From a bacterium (GTDB taxonomy: Bacteria > ARS69): DNA of 64,000 bases. Positions 47,229 through 55,695 of this stretch are shown here, piece by piece. The DNA lies in the NCBI GenBank assembly GCA_025774805.1, contig JALGZR010000014.1, positions 54,609 through 118,608 on the forward strand, given 5' to 3'. The position numbers and the translations under genes were made by a program. How positions within the stretch are numbered: the first letter of the stretch is position 1; every line of letters begins with the position of its first letter. Under the pieces are notes generated by a model. That model was not told the origin of the DNA. It made no database searches and saw nothing but the letters and a program-made list of their open reading frames with translations.

Positions 47229-48452
47229 TCACCCGAGCTCCCGGACCCGACGATAGGCCATTTCCAGGGCCTTGTTGATCGTTCGTTCGCGGACCAACGG
47301 CCGATCCCCGGGCATCACGGAACGGCGGGCGGAAGTCCCCCGCTCGTCGGCGATGCCGATCCAGATCGTGCCGACCGGCTTGTCGGGAGAGCCCCCGCCG
47401 GGGCCGGCGATTCCGGTCACGGACACGGCCACGGACGCGCCGAAACGAGCCCGGGCCCCGTCGGCCATGGCGAGGGCCACCTCTTCGGAGACCGCCCCTC
47501 GTTCTTCGAGGAGCCCGGAGGCGATCCCGAGACGCTCGACCTTGGCCCGATTGGAGTAGGCGATGATCCCGCCAAGATACACGGAAGACGATCCCGGAAC
47601 ATCGGTGATTCTCTTCCCGATCGCGCCCCCGGTGCACGACTCGGCGGTGGCGAGCGTCCGCCCCGACTCGCGGAAGACCTCGACGACCCCTTCCGGCAGC
47701 GAGGTCCCGGGAAGGGCGGAGACGCCGAGGAGCGCCCGGACCTCCGCCGCCGCCCGGTCGAGCTCCGCGTCCGGAGCGCCGGTGGGCGCGGCCAGTCGGA
47801 GACGCACCCCTCCGGGGGCGGGGAGATAGCCCAGACGGATCCCGGCCGGCGGGCGGAAGCCCGCGTCGTCGAGGAGCGTCGCGACCCGGACCTCGCTGAG
47901 ACCTGCCGTGGCCACGAGACGCTCCCCGCTCCGTCCCGGTCCGAATCCGGGCAGGCCCGCGGCCAGCGAGTCGACCATCGCGCGGGCCTCCCGGGGGACT
48001 CCGGGCAGGACCCAGACTTCGGCCGAGCCGAGACGCCCCTTGAGACCCGGCGCCGATCCCTCCCGGTTCTCCACCGGGTCCCACCCGGTGGGGACGCCCG
48101 CCTGGCGAACCGCGGCGACCGGCGAATCGAGCCGGTACCTCCGCAGCCTCTCCTCGAGGGACGTTCGGATCGCGTCGTCGATCCCGAGGGACACCCCCGC
48201 GGCGTCCGCGAGGGCCTCGCGGGTCACGTCATCGGCGGTCGGGCCGAGCCCGCCGGTCACGACGAGAAGATCGCTCCGGGCGGCGAGGCGCCGGGCCGCG
48301 TCCGCGATCGCCTTCCGGTCGTCCCCGGTCGTCGCGACCTCGGTGATCGGCACGCCGTGACGGGCGAGAACGCGCGCGACCGCAGCGAGATTGAGATCGG
48401 AGACGATTCCCGCGAGGAGCTCGTCCCCGACCAGGAGCACGGCGGCCCTCAC
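47229..48452 (-). CDS. cinA: CinA family protein (nucleotide pyrophosphatase and NMN amidohydrolase domains)
   Basis: 407 residues in two domains. The N-terminal MoaB-like domain (AAVLLVGDELLAGIVSDLN, VVTGGLGPTADDVTREALAD) hydrolyses ADP-ribose-type nucleotides. The C-terminal PncC-type domain (TLATAESCTGGAIGKRITDVPGSSSVYLGGIIAYSN, SVTGIAGPGGGSPDKPVGTIWIG) deamidates NMN in NAD recycling. The GTG start is 3 bp after the pgpA stop. Confidence 0.95.
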   Translation of the reverse strand: MRAAVLLVGDELLAGIVSDLNLAAVARVLARHGVPITEVATTGDDRKAIADAARRLAARSDLLVVTGGLGPTADDVTREALADAAGVSLGIDDAIRTSLEERLRRYRLDSPVAAVRQAGVPTGWDPVENREGSAPGLKGRLGSAEVWVLPGVPREARAMVDSLAAGLPGFGPGRSGERLVATAGLSEVRVATLLDDAGFRPPAGIRLGYLPAPGGVRLRLAAPTGAPDAELDRAAAEVRALLGVSALPGTSLPEGVVEVFRESGRTLATAESCTGGAIGKRITDVPGSSSVYLGGIIAYSNRAKVERLGIASGLLEERGAVSEEVALAMADGARARFGASVAVSVTGIAGPGGGSPDKPVGTIWIGIADERGTSARRSVMPGDRPLVRERTINKALEMAYRRVRELG

Positions 48453-48455
48453 GGC

Positions 48456-48947
48456 TCATCCTCCCCCCGCGCCGGCGAGCGCGGTCTTCGCGGTGAGGAG
48501 GAGCCGGAGCGCGATCGCGGCGTAGATCCCCGCGAAGACGTCGTCGGCCATGACGCCCCAGCCCCTTCCCCACCGCTGGCTGGCTCCGGAGGGAAACGGC
48601 TTGAGAATGTCGGCAATGCGGAAGAGCAGGAATCCACCGGCGAGTACGAACGGAGTCGGAGGAAGGCAGAGCAACGTGATCCACTGACCGACGATCTCGT
48701 CGATGACGATCGGACCTCCGTCCGCCCCGAACTCCTCCTCGCCTCGGCGGGCCGCGGGGAGACCGACGAGAATCGCCAGGACGATGAACGCGATCGGCCC
48801 CCACGAGAAGACCCCGTCGGAGCCCAGGGGCAGCCAGGGCACGGCCGCGTAAAGGGCCACGGCGAGAAGACAACCCGCGGTGCCGGGGGCGACGGGGAAG
48901 AACCCGGTCCAGATCCCGGTGGCGTAAACTCGGAGCAACCCCCTCAC
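48456..48947 (-). CDS. pgpA: Phosphatidylglycerophosphatase A
   Basis: Membrane phosphatase that makes phosphatidylglycerol from its phosphate. The 163-residue protein has GFFPVAPGTAGCLLAVAL, VIDEIVGQWITLL, FRIADILKPFPSGASQRWGRGWGVMADDVFAGIYAAIALRL. Directly after pgsA, the previous enzyme of the pathway, with a GTG start 7 bp from its stop. Confidence 0.95.
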   Translation of the reverse strand: MRGLLRVYATGIWTGFFPVAPGTAGCLLAVALYAAVPWLPLGSDGVFSWGPIAFIVLAILVGLPAARRGEEEFGADGGPIVIDEIVGQWITLLCLPPTPFVLAGGFLLFRIADILKPFPSGASQRWGRGWGVMADDVFAGIYAAIALRLLLTAKTALAGAGGG

Positions 48948-48954
48948 GCCGGGC

Positions 48955-49548
48955 TCACGGCCGGGCTTCTCCCCGGAGGAGGCCCCGGTTCCTCCAGAAG
49001 TAGTCGAGCCCGGAGAGGAGCGTCACCGCCGTCATCAGGATCAGGGCCAGGTAGACGAGATCCCCCAGCGGCTCCCCGGGGCGTTTCCAGTAGGCGGGGG
49101 TCGGATCCTCCGACGCCCGTACCGACATGATCGCGAGCAGGGCGAAGACCACGCCCATCTGGATCGTCGTCTTCCACTTGCCGAACGTGCTCGGCTGGAT
49201 GATCACCCCCCGGCGTCCGGCGAGGCCGCGAAAACCCGTGACGAGGAACTCGCGTCCGAGAATCGAGCCCACCATCCATCCCTTCACGGGAGCGACTCCC
49301 ATCGCGAGGAACGAGAGGTAGGCGAGACCGACGAGCAGCTTGTCCGCGATGGGATCCAGGATTCGGCCGGCTCTCGTGACCGTGTTCGTCCTTCGAGCGA
49401 GATAGCCGTCGGCGCTGTCGGTGGCGGCGGCCAGCAGGAAGATCGCCGAGGCGATCCAAAGGGAGGAGACCGTCTGGCGGAGCAGAAAGACCGCGAAGAC
49501 GGGGGTCAGAACGAGACGCGCGATGGTGAGGTGGGTCGCGACCGTCAT
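48955..49548 (-). CDS. pgsA: CDP-diacylglycerol-glycerol-3-phosphate phosphatidyltransferase
   Basis: Integral membrane enzyme of phosphatidylglycerol synthesis, 197 residues, about six hydrophobic segments. The CDP-alcohol transferase motif reads DSADGYLARRTNTVTRAGRILDPIADK. The N-terminus THLTIARLVLTPVFAVFLL is typical. The ATG overlaps the recR stop (ATGA); the frame upstream is open but lies inside recR. Confidence 0.95.
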   Translation of the reverse strand: MTVATHLTIARLVLTPVFAVFLLRQTVSSLWIASAIFLLAAATDSADGYLARRTNTVTRAGRILDPIADKLLVGLAYLSFLAMGVAPVKGWMVGSILGREFLVTGFRGLAGRRGVIIQPSTFGKWKTTIQMGVVFALLAIMSVRASEDPTPAYWKRPGEPLGDLVYLALILMTAVTLLSGLDYFWRNRGLLRGEARP

Positions 49549-50150
49549 CCCCCCATTCTCTCCCTTCCCTGAATGGCTCGCCCGAGCGTGGCCGTGTCCG
49601 CGAACTCGAGATCTCCGCCCACGGGAATCCCTCGGGCGATTCTTGACACGGTGCACCCCAGCGGCACCAGGAGTTTCTGAAGGTAGAAGGCGGTCGCGTC
49701 CCCCTCGGTGTCCGGATTGAGCGCGAGGATCACCTCGCGGGGGGACTGCTCTCGAACGCGCGCGAGCAGCTCCTTCACCTTCAGCTCCTCCGGTCCGATC
49801 CCGTCGAGGGGCGAGAGGACCCCGTGCAGCACGTGGTACCGGCCCCGGTACTCCCCGGTCGCCTCCACGGCGAGCACGTCGCTCGGCTCCTCCACCACGC
49901 ACACCTGGTCGTCGATCCGGCGGACGTCGGTGCACAGAGAACAGGGAGAGGACTCGGTCACGTTGTGGCAGATGCCGCAGAACGTGATCTTCGACTTGAC
50001 GTCGGTGAGCGCCCGCGCGAATCGGGCGACCGCCTCGTCGTCGGAACGCAGCACGTGAAACGCGAGACGGCGCGCCGTCTTGCGGCCGATTCCCGGAAGG
50101 CGCGCGAACTCGTCGACGAGCCGGGAGAGGGATTCCGAACCGAAGTCCAC
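49545..50150 (-). CDS. recR: Recombination protein RecR
   Basis: Part of the RecFOR pathway that loads RecA on gapped DNA. The 201-residue protein shows a helix-hairpin-helix (LPGIGRKTARRLAFHVL), zinc finger CGICHNVTESSPCSLC, and the Toprim domain (VCVVEEPSDVLAVEATGEYRGRYHVLHG, ILALNPDTEGDATAFYL). It follows ybaB by 19 bp in the conserved dnaX-ybaB-recR order. Start GTG. Confidence 0.97.
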   Translation of the reverse strand: MDFGSESLSRLVDEFARLPGIGRKTARRLAFHVLRSDDEAVARFARALTDVKSKITFCGICHNVTESSPCSLCTDVRRIDDQVCVVEEPSDVLAVEATGEYRGRYHVLHGVLSPLDGIGPEELKVKELLARVREQSPREVILALNPDTEGDATAFYLQKLLVPLGCTVSRIARGIPVGGDLEFADTATLGRAIQGRERMGG

Positions 50151-50169
50151 GGGAGCCCCGAAGGCGGTT

Positions 50170-50481
50170 TCAGACCAGACCCGGGGGGAGGCCGAGATCT
50201 CCGGCCGCCTTCTGCATCTCGGAGGAGGCCAGCTCGACCGTGCGCCTCTTTGCCTGGTTCACGGCGGCGACGATCAAATCCTGCAGCATGTCGAGATCGC
50301 CGGGATCGACGACCTCGGGATCGAGGGTGACCGATCGGAGAAAGCCGTCGCCGGTCATGACCACCTTGACCATTCCCCCGCCCGCGGTCTCCTCGACGGT
50401 CTTCGCGGCCAGCTCCTCCTGGGCCCGCTGCATCTGCTCCTGGGCCTTCTGCATCTGCTTCATCATCTTGTTCAGGTTCAT
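50170..50481 (-). CDS. ybaB: YbaB/EbfC nucleoid-associated protein
   Basis: A 103-residue DNA-binding protein: NLNKMMKQMQKAQEQMQRAQEELAAKTVEE (N-terminal helix), GGGMVKVVMTGDGFLRSVTLDPEVVDPGDLDMLQDLIVAAVNQA. It lies 2 bp after dnaX and in front of recR. A long open frame extends upstream in the same frame inside dnaX, but the homology starts at this ATG. Confidence 0.95.
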   Translation of the reverse strand: MNLNKMMKQMQKAQEQMQRAQEELAAKTVEETAGGGMVKVVMTGDGFLRSVTLDPEVVDPGDLDMLQDLIVAAVNQAKRRTVELASSEMQKAAGDLGLPPGLV

Positions 50482-50483
50482 CG

Positions 50484-52310
50484 CTACCCTCCCGACGCGG
50501 GATCGCCGCCCGGCAACAGACGACCGCCCAGATCGTGGATGACCCGTTTCAATCCCGGATTCTCGGCCAGGAGATCCGGCGATCGCGGGGAACGTCCCGC
50601 GGCCGGACGGAGTTCGGACGATCCCGTCTCCCCGGAACGGGCCCGGCGACTCCCCGGCCCCGTCTCCCCCGGCTTCCGACCGACCTTGACGTGAAACTCG
50701 AGCGGGCGACCGGCCAGCGTCGCGAGCTCCTCCTGGATGAGGGTGAGGTTCTCGCGCCGCTTGACCATCCCCTCGTAGTAGTCGTTGTCGAACACGGCCG
50801 AGAGAGACTCGCCGTCCACGGCGAGGGGTGCTCCGTGCTCGAGAAAGGAGCCGAGCATCCGCTTCCGCCCTCCGACGCGGCCGAGCAGCTCTCCCCAGAG
50901 ACGGGTGACTTCGGCGGAACCGGCCGGAGTGCTCTTCGCCCTCGGCCCCGCATCGTCCGGAGGGGGCGTCCGCCCCGAATCGCCGGGGGAGCCGGAGGGG
51001 AGGGATCTTCCGGAGGGAGGGCGGCCTCGCCGCTCCCGCGGGGCGGACCCGAGCGTCGGTCCCTCGTCCTCGCAGGGGGGCTCGGGAGGAGTCGGAGCGG
51101 GGCGCTCGGCGGGCGGACCGGAGCGATCGTCCCCTTCCCCCTCCCCGGCCCCCGTCTTGAGCCGGTCCCCGAGGGCTTCGAGTCGGGCGGCGATCTCGGC
51201 CAGGTCCCCCGGATCCTCGAGGCGCCCCATCCGCGCGAGCGCCACCTCGAGCGTGAGGCGTGGGCGTGCGCTGCGGCGCAGATCGGAGACGGTCCGGCTG
51301 GCGAGGGCGAGAAGCGCGGTGATCTTCGCCTCGGTGAGCCCCGAAGCCGCCCTCCGATAGGGCTCGACGAGATCGGCCTTCACGCCGAGCCGGACGGCCG
51401 CGTCCGGCGCGGCCCGCGCCACGAGGAGATCGCGCAGGGACTGCGTCAGGGAGAGGGCGATCCGGCCCGGGTCGATTCCCCGGTCGAGAAGCTCCTGGAG
51501 TCGGAGCAGGGCCGCGCCCGCGTCTCCGTTCGCGACCGCCTCGACGATCGCGAGCGTGGTCTCCTCCTCCGCCTCCCCGAGAAGGGACCGAACCGTCTCG
51601 AGAGTGACCTTCCCCTCCCCGACCGCCGCCGCCTGGTCGAGCAGGCTCTGCGCGTCCCGGAGACCGCCGTCCGCCTGACGGGCGAGCTCGGCGTTCGCGT
51701 CCGACTCGAGCTCGATGCCCTCCTTGCCCGCGAGACCCTCGAGGGTCTTCGCGATGAGCTCGGAGGGAATGCGGTGGAAGTCGAACCGCTGGCAGCGGGA
51801 GCGGATCGTGGCGGGGACCTTCTGGACCTCCGTCGTGGCGAAGACGAAGTACACGCTCGGGGGCGGCTCCTCGAGCGTCTTCAGAAGAGCGTTGAACGCC
51901 TCCTTCGTGAGCATGTGGACTTCGTCGATGATGTAGACCTTGGCTCTTCCTCCGCTCGGGGCGTAGCGCACGTTCTCGCGCAGATCGCGAATCTCGTCGA
52001 TGCCTCGATTGGATGCACCGTCGATCTCGAGCACGTCGAGGTGGATGCCGTCGGTGATCTCGCGACACGCGGCGCACTCGTTGCATGGATCGGCCACCGG
52101 GCCGTCCTCGGCGCGCTCGCAACTGAGGGCCTTGGCGAGGATCCGGGCCGTCGTGGTCTTGCCGACACCGCGGGGGCCGCAGAAGAGGAAGCCGTGGGCC
52201 AGGCGGCCGGTCCGGATGGCGTTGGAGAGCGTGCGGGTGACGTGCTCCTGGCCGACCACTTCCTCGAACCGGAGGGGTCGCCACCGCCTCGCAAGTACCT
52301 GGTAGGCCAA
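50484..52310 (-). CDS. dnaX: DNA polymerase III subunit gamma/tau
   Basis: Clamp-loader ATPase, 608 residues. YQVLARRWRPLRFEEVVGQEHV at the start, P-loop GPRGVGKTTTARILAKAL (about 45-62), four-Cys zinc module (CERAEDGPVADPCNECAAC), VYIIDEVHMLTKEAFNALLKTLEEPP and TIRSRCQRFDF. After about residue 365 a Pro/Gly/Arg linker leads to a tau-like C-terminal domain. The TTG start lies 5 nt after GGAGGAGG; the open frame continues upstream through the SRP RNA and tRNAs, which is not coding. Confidence 0.96.
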   Translation of the reverse strand: MAYQVLARRWRPLRFEEVVGQEHVTRTLSNAIRTGRLAHGFLFCGPRGVGKTTTARILAKALSCERAEDGPVADPCNECAACREITDGIHLDVLEIDGASNRGIDEIRDLRENVRYAPSGGRAKVYIIDEVHMLTKEAFNALLKTLEEPPPSVYFVFATTEVQKVPATIRSRCQRFDFHRIPSELIAKTLEGLAGKEGIELESDANAELARQADGGLRDAQSLLDQAAAVGEGKVTLETVRSLLGEAEEETTLAIVEAVANGDAGAALLRLQELLDRGIDPGRIALSLTQSLRDLLVARAAPDAAVRLGVKADLVEPYRRAASGLTEAKITALLALASRTVSDLRRSARPRLTLEVALARMGRLEDPGDLAEIAARLEALGDRLKTGAGEGEGDDRSGPPAERPAPTPPEPPCEDEGPTLGSAPRERRGRPPSGRSLPSGSPGDSGRTPPPDDAGPRAKSTPAGSAEVTRLWGELLGRVGGRKRMLGSFLEHGAPLAVDGESLSAVFDNDYYEGMVKRRENLTLIQEELATLAGRPLEFHVKVGRKPGETGPGSRRARSGETGSSELRPAAGRSPRSPDLLAENPGLKRVIHDLGGRLLPGGDPASGG

Positions 52311-52344
52311 CAGGACCTCCTCCCGTCCACCGAGGCTCACCCCC

Positions 52345-52460
52345 CGGGGCACCGGCCAGGAATCCTGCCGCACCCGGATCGATCCGCTTAGCGCTGCTGC
52401 CTTCCGGCCCTGACGCGGTTCGCGGGGACCCGTTGCCCAGGCCCCGGCACGGTGCCCGGG
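52345..52460 (-). ncRNA. ffs: Signal recognition particle RNA (4.5S/small type)
   Basis: The invariant SRP apical sequence GTCAGGGCCGGAAGGCAGCAGC is present (split by no gap) on the minus strand at about 52391-52412. The outer arms GGGCACCG and CGGTGCCC pair, closing a hairpin of about 115 nt. It lies between tRNA-Ala and dnaX, the same place as in many bacteria. Exact ends are estimated from the stem. Confidence 0.9.
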
Positions 52461-52509
52461 GAGAGCGAACCGCCCATCCCCGGTGGCTCCCAGAGAACAG
52501 AAAAAAAGA

Positions 52510-52585
52510 TGGTGGAGATGAGCGGGCTCGAACCGCCGACCTCCTCGTTGCGAACGAGGCGCTCTCCCAGCTGAGCTACATCCCC
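52510..52585 (-). tRNA. tRNA-Ala (anticodon CGC)
   Basis: Acceptor GGGGATG/CATCTCC contains the G3-U70 pair that identifies alanine tRNAs. Anticodon stem CCTCG/CGAGG around loop TTCGCAA gives CGC. The T arm is GGCGG-TTCGAGC-CCGCT. CCA is encoded. It is followed by a run of seven T (52501-52507 on the minus strand) before the SRP RNA, a possible terminator. Confidence 0.94.
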
Positions 52586-52661
52586 ACCTTCGGACGTCCC
52601 ACCTTCGGACGGAGAATTCGAAACCGGACCCCGCCCCGAACACGCCCATCGATCGAAGTGG

Positions 52662-52748
52662 CGGAGAGAGAGGGATTCGAACCCTCGGTGACGTTGCCGC
52701 CACACGCGATTTCCAGTCGCGCCGATTCAACCACTCTCGCATCTCTCC
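52662..52748 (-). tRNA. tRNA-Ser (anticodon GGA)
   Basis: Acceptor GGAGAGA/TCTCTCC with discriminator G. Anticodon stem CGCGA/TCGCG around CTGGAAA. A long variable arm typical of class II serine tRNAs. CCA is not encoded. Confidence 0.94.
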
Positions 52749-52836
52749 GCGGAGACGAGATCCGCGTCCCGACCGCTCGGCGCCGCGATGAATCGGAACG
52801 CCACGCCGGACCCGGGGACGCACCCGAACCGGGTGG

Positions 52837-52923
52837 CGGAGAGAGAGGGATTCGAACCCTCGGAACCCTCACGGGCTCAACGGTTTTCGAGACCGCCCCA
52901 TTCAACCGCTCTGGCATCTCTCC
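52837..52923 (-). tRNA. tRNA-Ser (anticodon CGA)
   Basis: Same acceptor as the neighbouring Ser-GGA tRNA. Anticodon stem GCGGT/ACCGT around CTCGAAA. A long variable arm is present. Reads UCG. The two serine tRNAs are nearly identical outside the anticodon and variable arms, suggesting duplication. Confidence 0.93.
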
Positions 52924-52999
52924 GCAGACTCCGCGTCCGACCGGGCCACCCCGGTCGACTCGATTCGTTTCGACCCGCGCCCCCCCCCGGCGGCGCGGC

Positions 53000-53470
53000 C
53001 TAGTCGGAGCCCTTCGCCCGACCCGTCCGCTCCGACTCCGCTCCCTCCCTCTCGCGGCGGAACCAGTCGGAGAGAAGCCGGGAGCAGCGCGCCTCGAGAA
53101 CTCCGGCCCGGACCGCGACGTCACCCAGGATGCCGGCTCCCAGCACGTCGAATTGGGAACCGGAGGCTCCGAAGCGGGGATCCCGGGCTCCGAAGACCAC
53201 CCGACCGAGTCGAACGAGCGCGATCGCTCCCGCGCACATCGGACACGGTTCGAGAGTCACGTACAGGGTGTCGCCGTCGAGGCGGGCGGTGCCGGTGCGG
53301 TGACGGGCGTCGTCGATCGCGTCGATCTCGGCGTGAGCGCGTGGATCCGCCTCTTTCCGCATTCGGTTCCGCCCCCGTCCGACGATCTCCCGATCGCGGA
53401 CGACGACGGCTCCCACGGGCACCTCCCCGGCGTCACCGGCTTCGGTCGCGAGGCGGATGGCGTACTCCAT
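53000..53470 (-). CDS. tadA: tRNA-specific adenosine deaminase TadA
   Basis: Deaminates A34 to inosine in tRNA-Arg(ACG), which is encoded about 5 kb away in this window. The 156-residue protein shows GEVPVGAVVVRDREIVGRGRNRMRKEADPRAHAE (catalytic HAE) and LYVTLEPCPMCAGAIALVRLGRVVFGARDP (PCXXC zinc site). The ATG is the start that matches the normal N-terminus (MEYAIRLA), with GAGGAG a short 3 nt upstream. A possible promoter lies 70 bp upstream. Confidence 0.95.
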   Translation of the reverse strand: MEYAIRLATEAGDAGEVPVGAVVVRDREIVGRGRNRMRKEADPRAHAEIDAIDDARHRTGTARLDGDTLYVTLEPCPMCAGAIALVRLGRVVFGARDPRFGASGSQFDVLGAGILGDVAVRAGVLEARCSRLLSDWFRREREGAESERTGRAKGSD

Positions 53471-53539
53471 CCACTCCTCGTCCGGGGAGAGCCGGTGGAT
53501 CGAATCACCTCCGAAAAAGCGGCCCGCGGGATCCCGGGG

Positions 53540-53569
53540 AACGTACGAGAGCCGAGACGAGCTTGTCAA
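53540..53569 (-). promoter_or_regulatory. Possible promoter of tadA
   Basis: On the minus strand: perfect -35 TTGACA (53564-53569), 18-bp spacer, weak -10 TACGTT (53540-53545). It lies in the gap between repeat fragment D and tadA. Confidence 0.45.
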
Positions 53570-53580
53570 GGAGACCGCTC

Positions 53581-53616
53581 GCCTGCATCTCTCACCAGAC
53601 TCGTCGCGAGGCTGCG
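53581..53616. repeat. Left half of the palindromic element, fragment D
   Basis: Reads GCCTGCATCTCTCACCAG then CTCGTCGCGAGGCTGCG, matching the left 36 bases of the full copies. It stops exactly at the stop codon (53617) of the TPR membrane protein gene. The right half is missing. Confidence 0.8.
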
Positions 53617-55695
53617 TCAGTCGATCCCGACGCGCGCCTCCGTGATGGCCCGCTCCACGGCGGGAGATCCGGGCGCGAGTCGCCGCGCGGTCGCCCAGAG
53701 GGCGCGAGCCTCTTCCTCGCGACCCTGTTGCAGGTGCACTCGACCCAGGATGAGAACCGCCGTCACGTCCTCGGGATCCCGCCGGAGAACGGCCCGGCAC
53801 TCCTTCTCGGCCTCGTCCAGAAGTCCCGAGTGCAGATACGCCACCGCCAGGCTGCGGCGGATGGCGTTCTCCGGACCGGCCCCCGCGGCGAGCGCACGAC
53901 GAAACGCCACGACGGCCTCGTCGAGACGCCCGGCCGAAAGGTAGGCGGCGGCCACGCCGGTGAGCGCCTGGACGTCCCGCGGATCGAGGGCGAGGCATCG
54001 CTCGAACCGGCGGATCGCCTCCTCCCAGTCCTTCTCCTGAGCGGCGAGGATTCCGAGATTGCCGGAGACGACGGCCTCGTAGTCGGGGGCCAACCGCAAC
54101 GTTTGCCGGTAGGCCTCCCGCGCCTCGTCGACTCTCGCCGTGCGCGCCAGGCAGTTGCCGAGGTTGAGCCAGATCCGCGGATCGGGAACCCCCGTCGACG
54201 CCGCGGCGCGGTACTCCTCGATCGCCCGGTCCAGGTCTCCCTCCCGCTCGTAGAGCACCGCGAGATTGAAACGGTGGAAGGGGGCGTCGCGGTCCGAGGT
54301 CACGTCCGCGATTCCCGCCCGGGTGATGAGCGATCCGTTCGTCAGGACGAAGAGAGATGCGAGGACGAGTCCCGTTCGCGCCAGGCGGCCGGGAGCGATC
54401 CTCCCCGCCCGCACGGCGTCGACCGCACGGTGAGACCCCGCCGCCGCGAACGGGAGAAGCCAAACGATGGAGGGTTGCCGGAATCGCGCGCAGACGAAGA
54501 ACGCCACGATCGTTACGGTGTGGGCCAGCAGAAGCCCCGCGAGGAGTCGCCGCGGTCGCGTGGCGAGCCCGCCCCGGATGATTCCGAAGATCGCGAAGGG
54601 AAGAATCACCGAGAGCTGCGCGAGAAAGAAGCGGAGGATCGGCGTGTGTCGTCGGGCCTGATCCCGCAGGTCGCGGTTGTTGCTGATCTCGTATCCGTTC
54701 CAGAAGAAGACGGCCTTGCGGAACTGGTGAATCACCGCCGCTTTCGGGTGATCTCTCATCCACTCGATCGCGCGGGAGTACCAGTAGCGGTCGATCTCTC
54801 CCGCGGTCAGCGGGCGCCCGATCTCGCGCTCCGCGATCGCCTCGGCCGCGATCTCGACCGAGTCCCGGTACTTCTCGCCGGGACGGATCACCTGCTCCGC
54901 CTCGGCGAACCCCGGGGCCAGGGCCGACTTGCCGTCCGATTCCCCGTTGTTCCCGATGTAGAAGTTGATCCCCCCCCGCGATCCGATCGGGACGAACTCG
55001 CCGGAAACGGTGAGATTGCGGGCCGTGACCGCCCCGATGGGAACGAGGAATCCCAACGCCACCAGGGTTGCCGCCCCCCACGCCCGGCGACGGCCGAAGG
55101 CCCAGAGCACCGCGACCGAACCGAGAGGAGCGGCCGTACCGTGCGTGATCGCGGCGAGCCCGAACATCAATCCCCCGAGCGCGAACAGACGAAGGGAGCG
55201 GATCCGATCGGCCTTGAGGAGAAGCACCGTCCCCGAGGCGAGAAGAAACGTCCCGATCGACGTCGTGAGGATCTCGCCCTCGAAGAAGATGAACATGCCG
55301 TACGTCGCCGCGAGAAACGTCGCGATCGTCGCCGACGGTTCCCCGTGCGTCCTTCGTGCGATGTCGCGGACGAGGATCACCTGGAGCACGCCGAGCGAGG
55401 CTTGGACGAGACGCGGGGCGAGGAGACTTCCGTCGAAGAGCCGGTAGAGCCCGGCGAGAAGCAGGGGGTAGAGCGGCGCGCGGAAGTACGGTCTTCCCTC
55501 GTCGGAGGAAGTCCCGTCGAGGATCATTCGCGCGGCTTGGTCGTACCACTCGGCGTCGAGCAGAACGTGACGACCGAAGGGGGAGAGAATCAGCTCGCGG
55601 AGATACTCCAGGCGCAGAATCACCGCCAGGAGAAGCGCTCCGAACAGCACGGCCGGCGCCGCGATCCCCGGCGCTCGGTGTCCGTCACCGGACAT
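53617..55695 (-). CDS. GT39/ArnT-like membrane glycosyltransferase with C-terminal TPR domain
   Basis: A 692-residue protein. Residues 1-470 contain about 10-11 transmembrane helices and resemble the ArnT/PMT group of lipid-sugar-dependent transferases: an early periplasmic acidic site DAEWYDQAARMILDG, then RPYFRAPLYPLLLAGLYRLFDGSL. Residues about 490-690 are TPR repeats (HRFNLAVLYEREGDLDRAIEEYRAA, WLNLGNCLARTARVDEAREAYRQTLRLAPDYE). It shares 11 bp with the phosphodiesterase gene, so they are probably made together. Acceptor unknown. Confidence 0.82.
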   Translation of the reverse strand: MSGDGHRAPGIAAPAVLFGALLLAVILRLEYLRELILSPFGRHVLLDAEWYDQAARMILDGTSSDEGRPYFRAPLYPLLLAGLYRLFDGSLLAPRLVQASLGVLQVILVRDIARRTHGEPSATIATFLAATYGMFIFFEGEILTTSIGTFLLASGTVLLLKADRIRSLRLFALGGLMFGLAAITHGTAAPLGSVAVLWAFGRRRAWGAATLVALGFLVPIGAVTARNLTVSGEFVPIGSRGGINFYIGNNGESDGKSALAPGFAEAEQVIRPGEKYRDSVEIAAEAIAEREIGRPLTAGEIDRYWYSRAIEWMRDHPKAAVIHQFRKAVFFWNGYEISNNRDLRDQARRHTPILRFFLAQLSVILPFAIFGIIRGGLATRPRRLLAGLLLAHTVTIVAFFVCARFRQPSIVWLLPFAAAGSHRAVDAVRAGRIAPGRLARTGLVLASLFVLTNGSLITRAGIADVTSDRDAPFHRFNLAVLYEREGDLDRAIEEYRAAASTGVPDPRIWLNLGNCLARTARVDEAREAYRQTLRLAPDYEAVVSGNLGILAAQEKDWEEAIRRFERCLALDPRDVQALTGVAAAYLSAGRLDEAVVAFRRALAAGAGPENAIRRSLAVAYLHSGLLDEAEKECRAVLRRDPEDVTAVLILGRVHLQQGREEEARALWATARRLAPGSPAVERAITEARVGID

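Noticed and set aside
52311-52823. Upstream extension of dnaX through the SRP RNA and tRNAs
   Set aside because: The homology starts at the TTG at 52310, and the extension overlaps three RNA genes.
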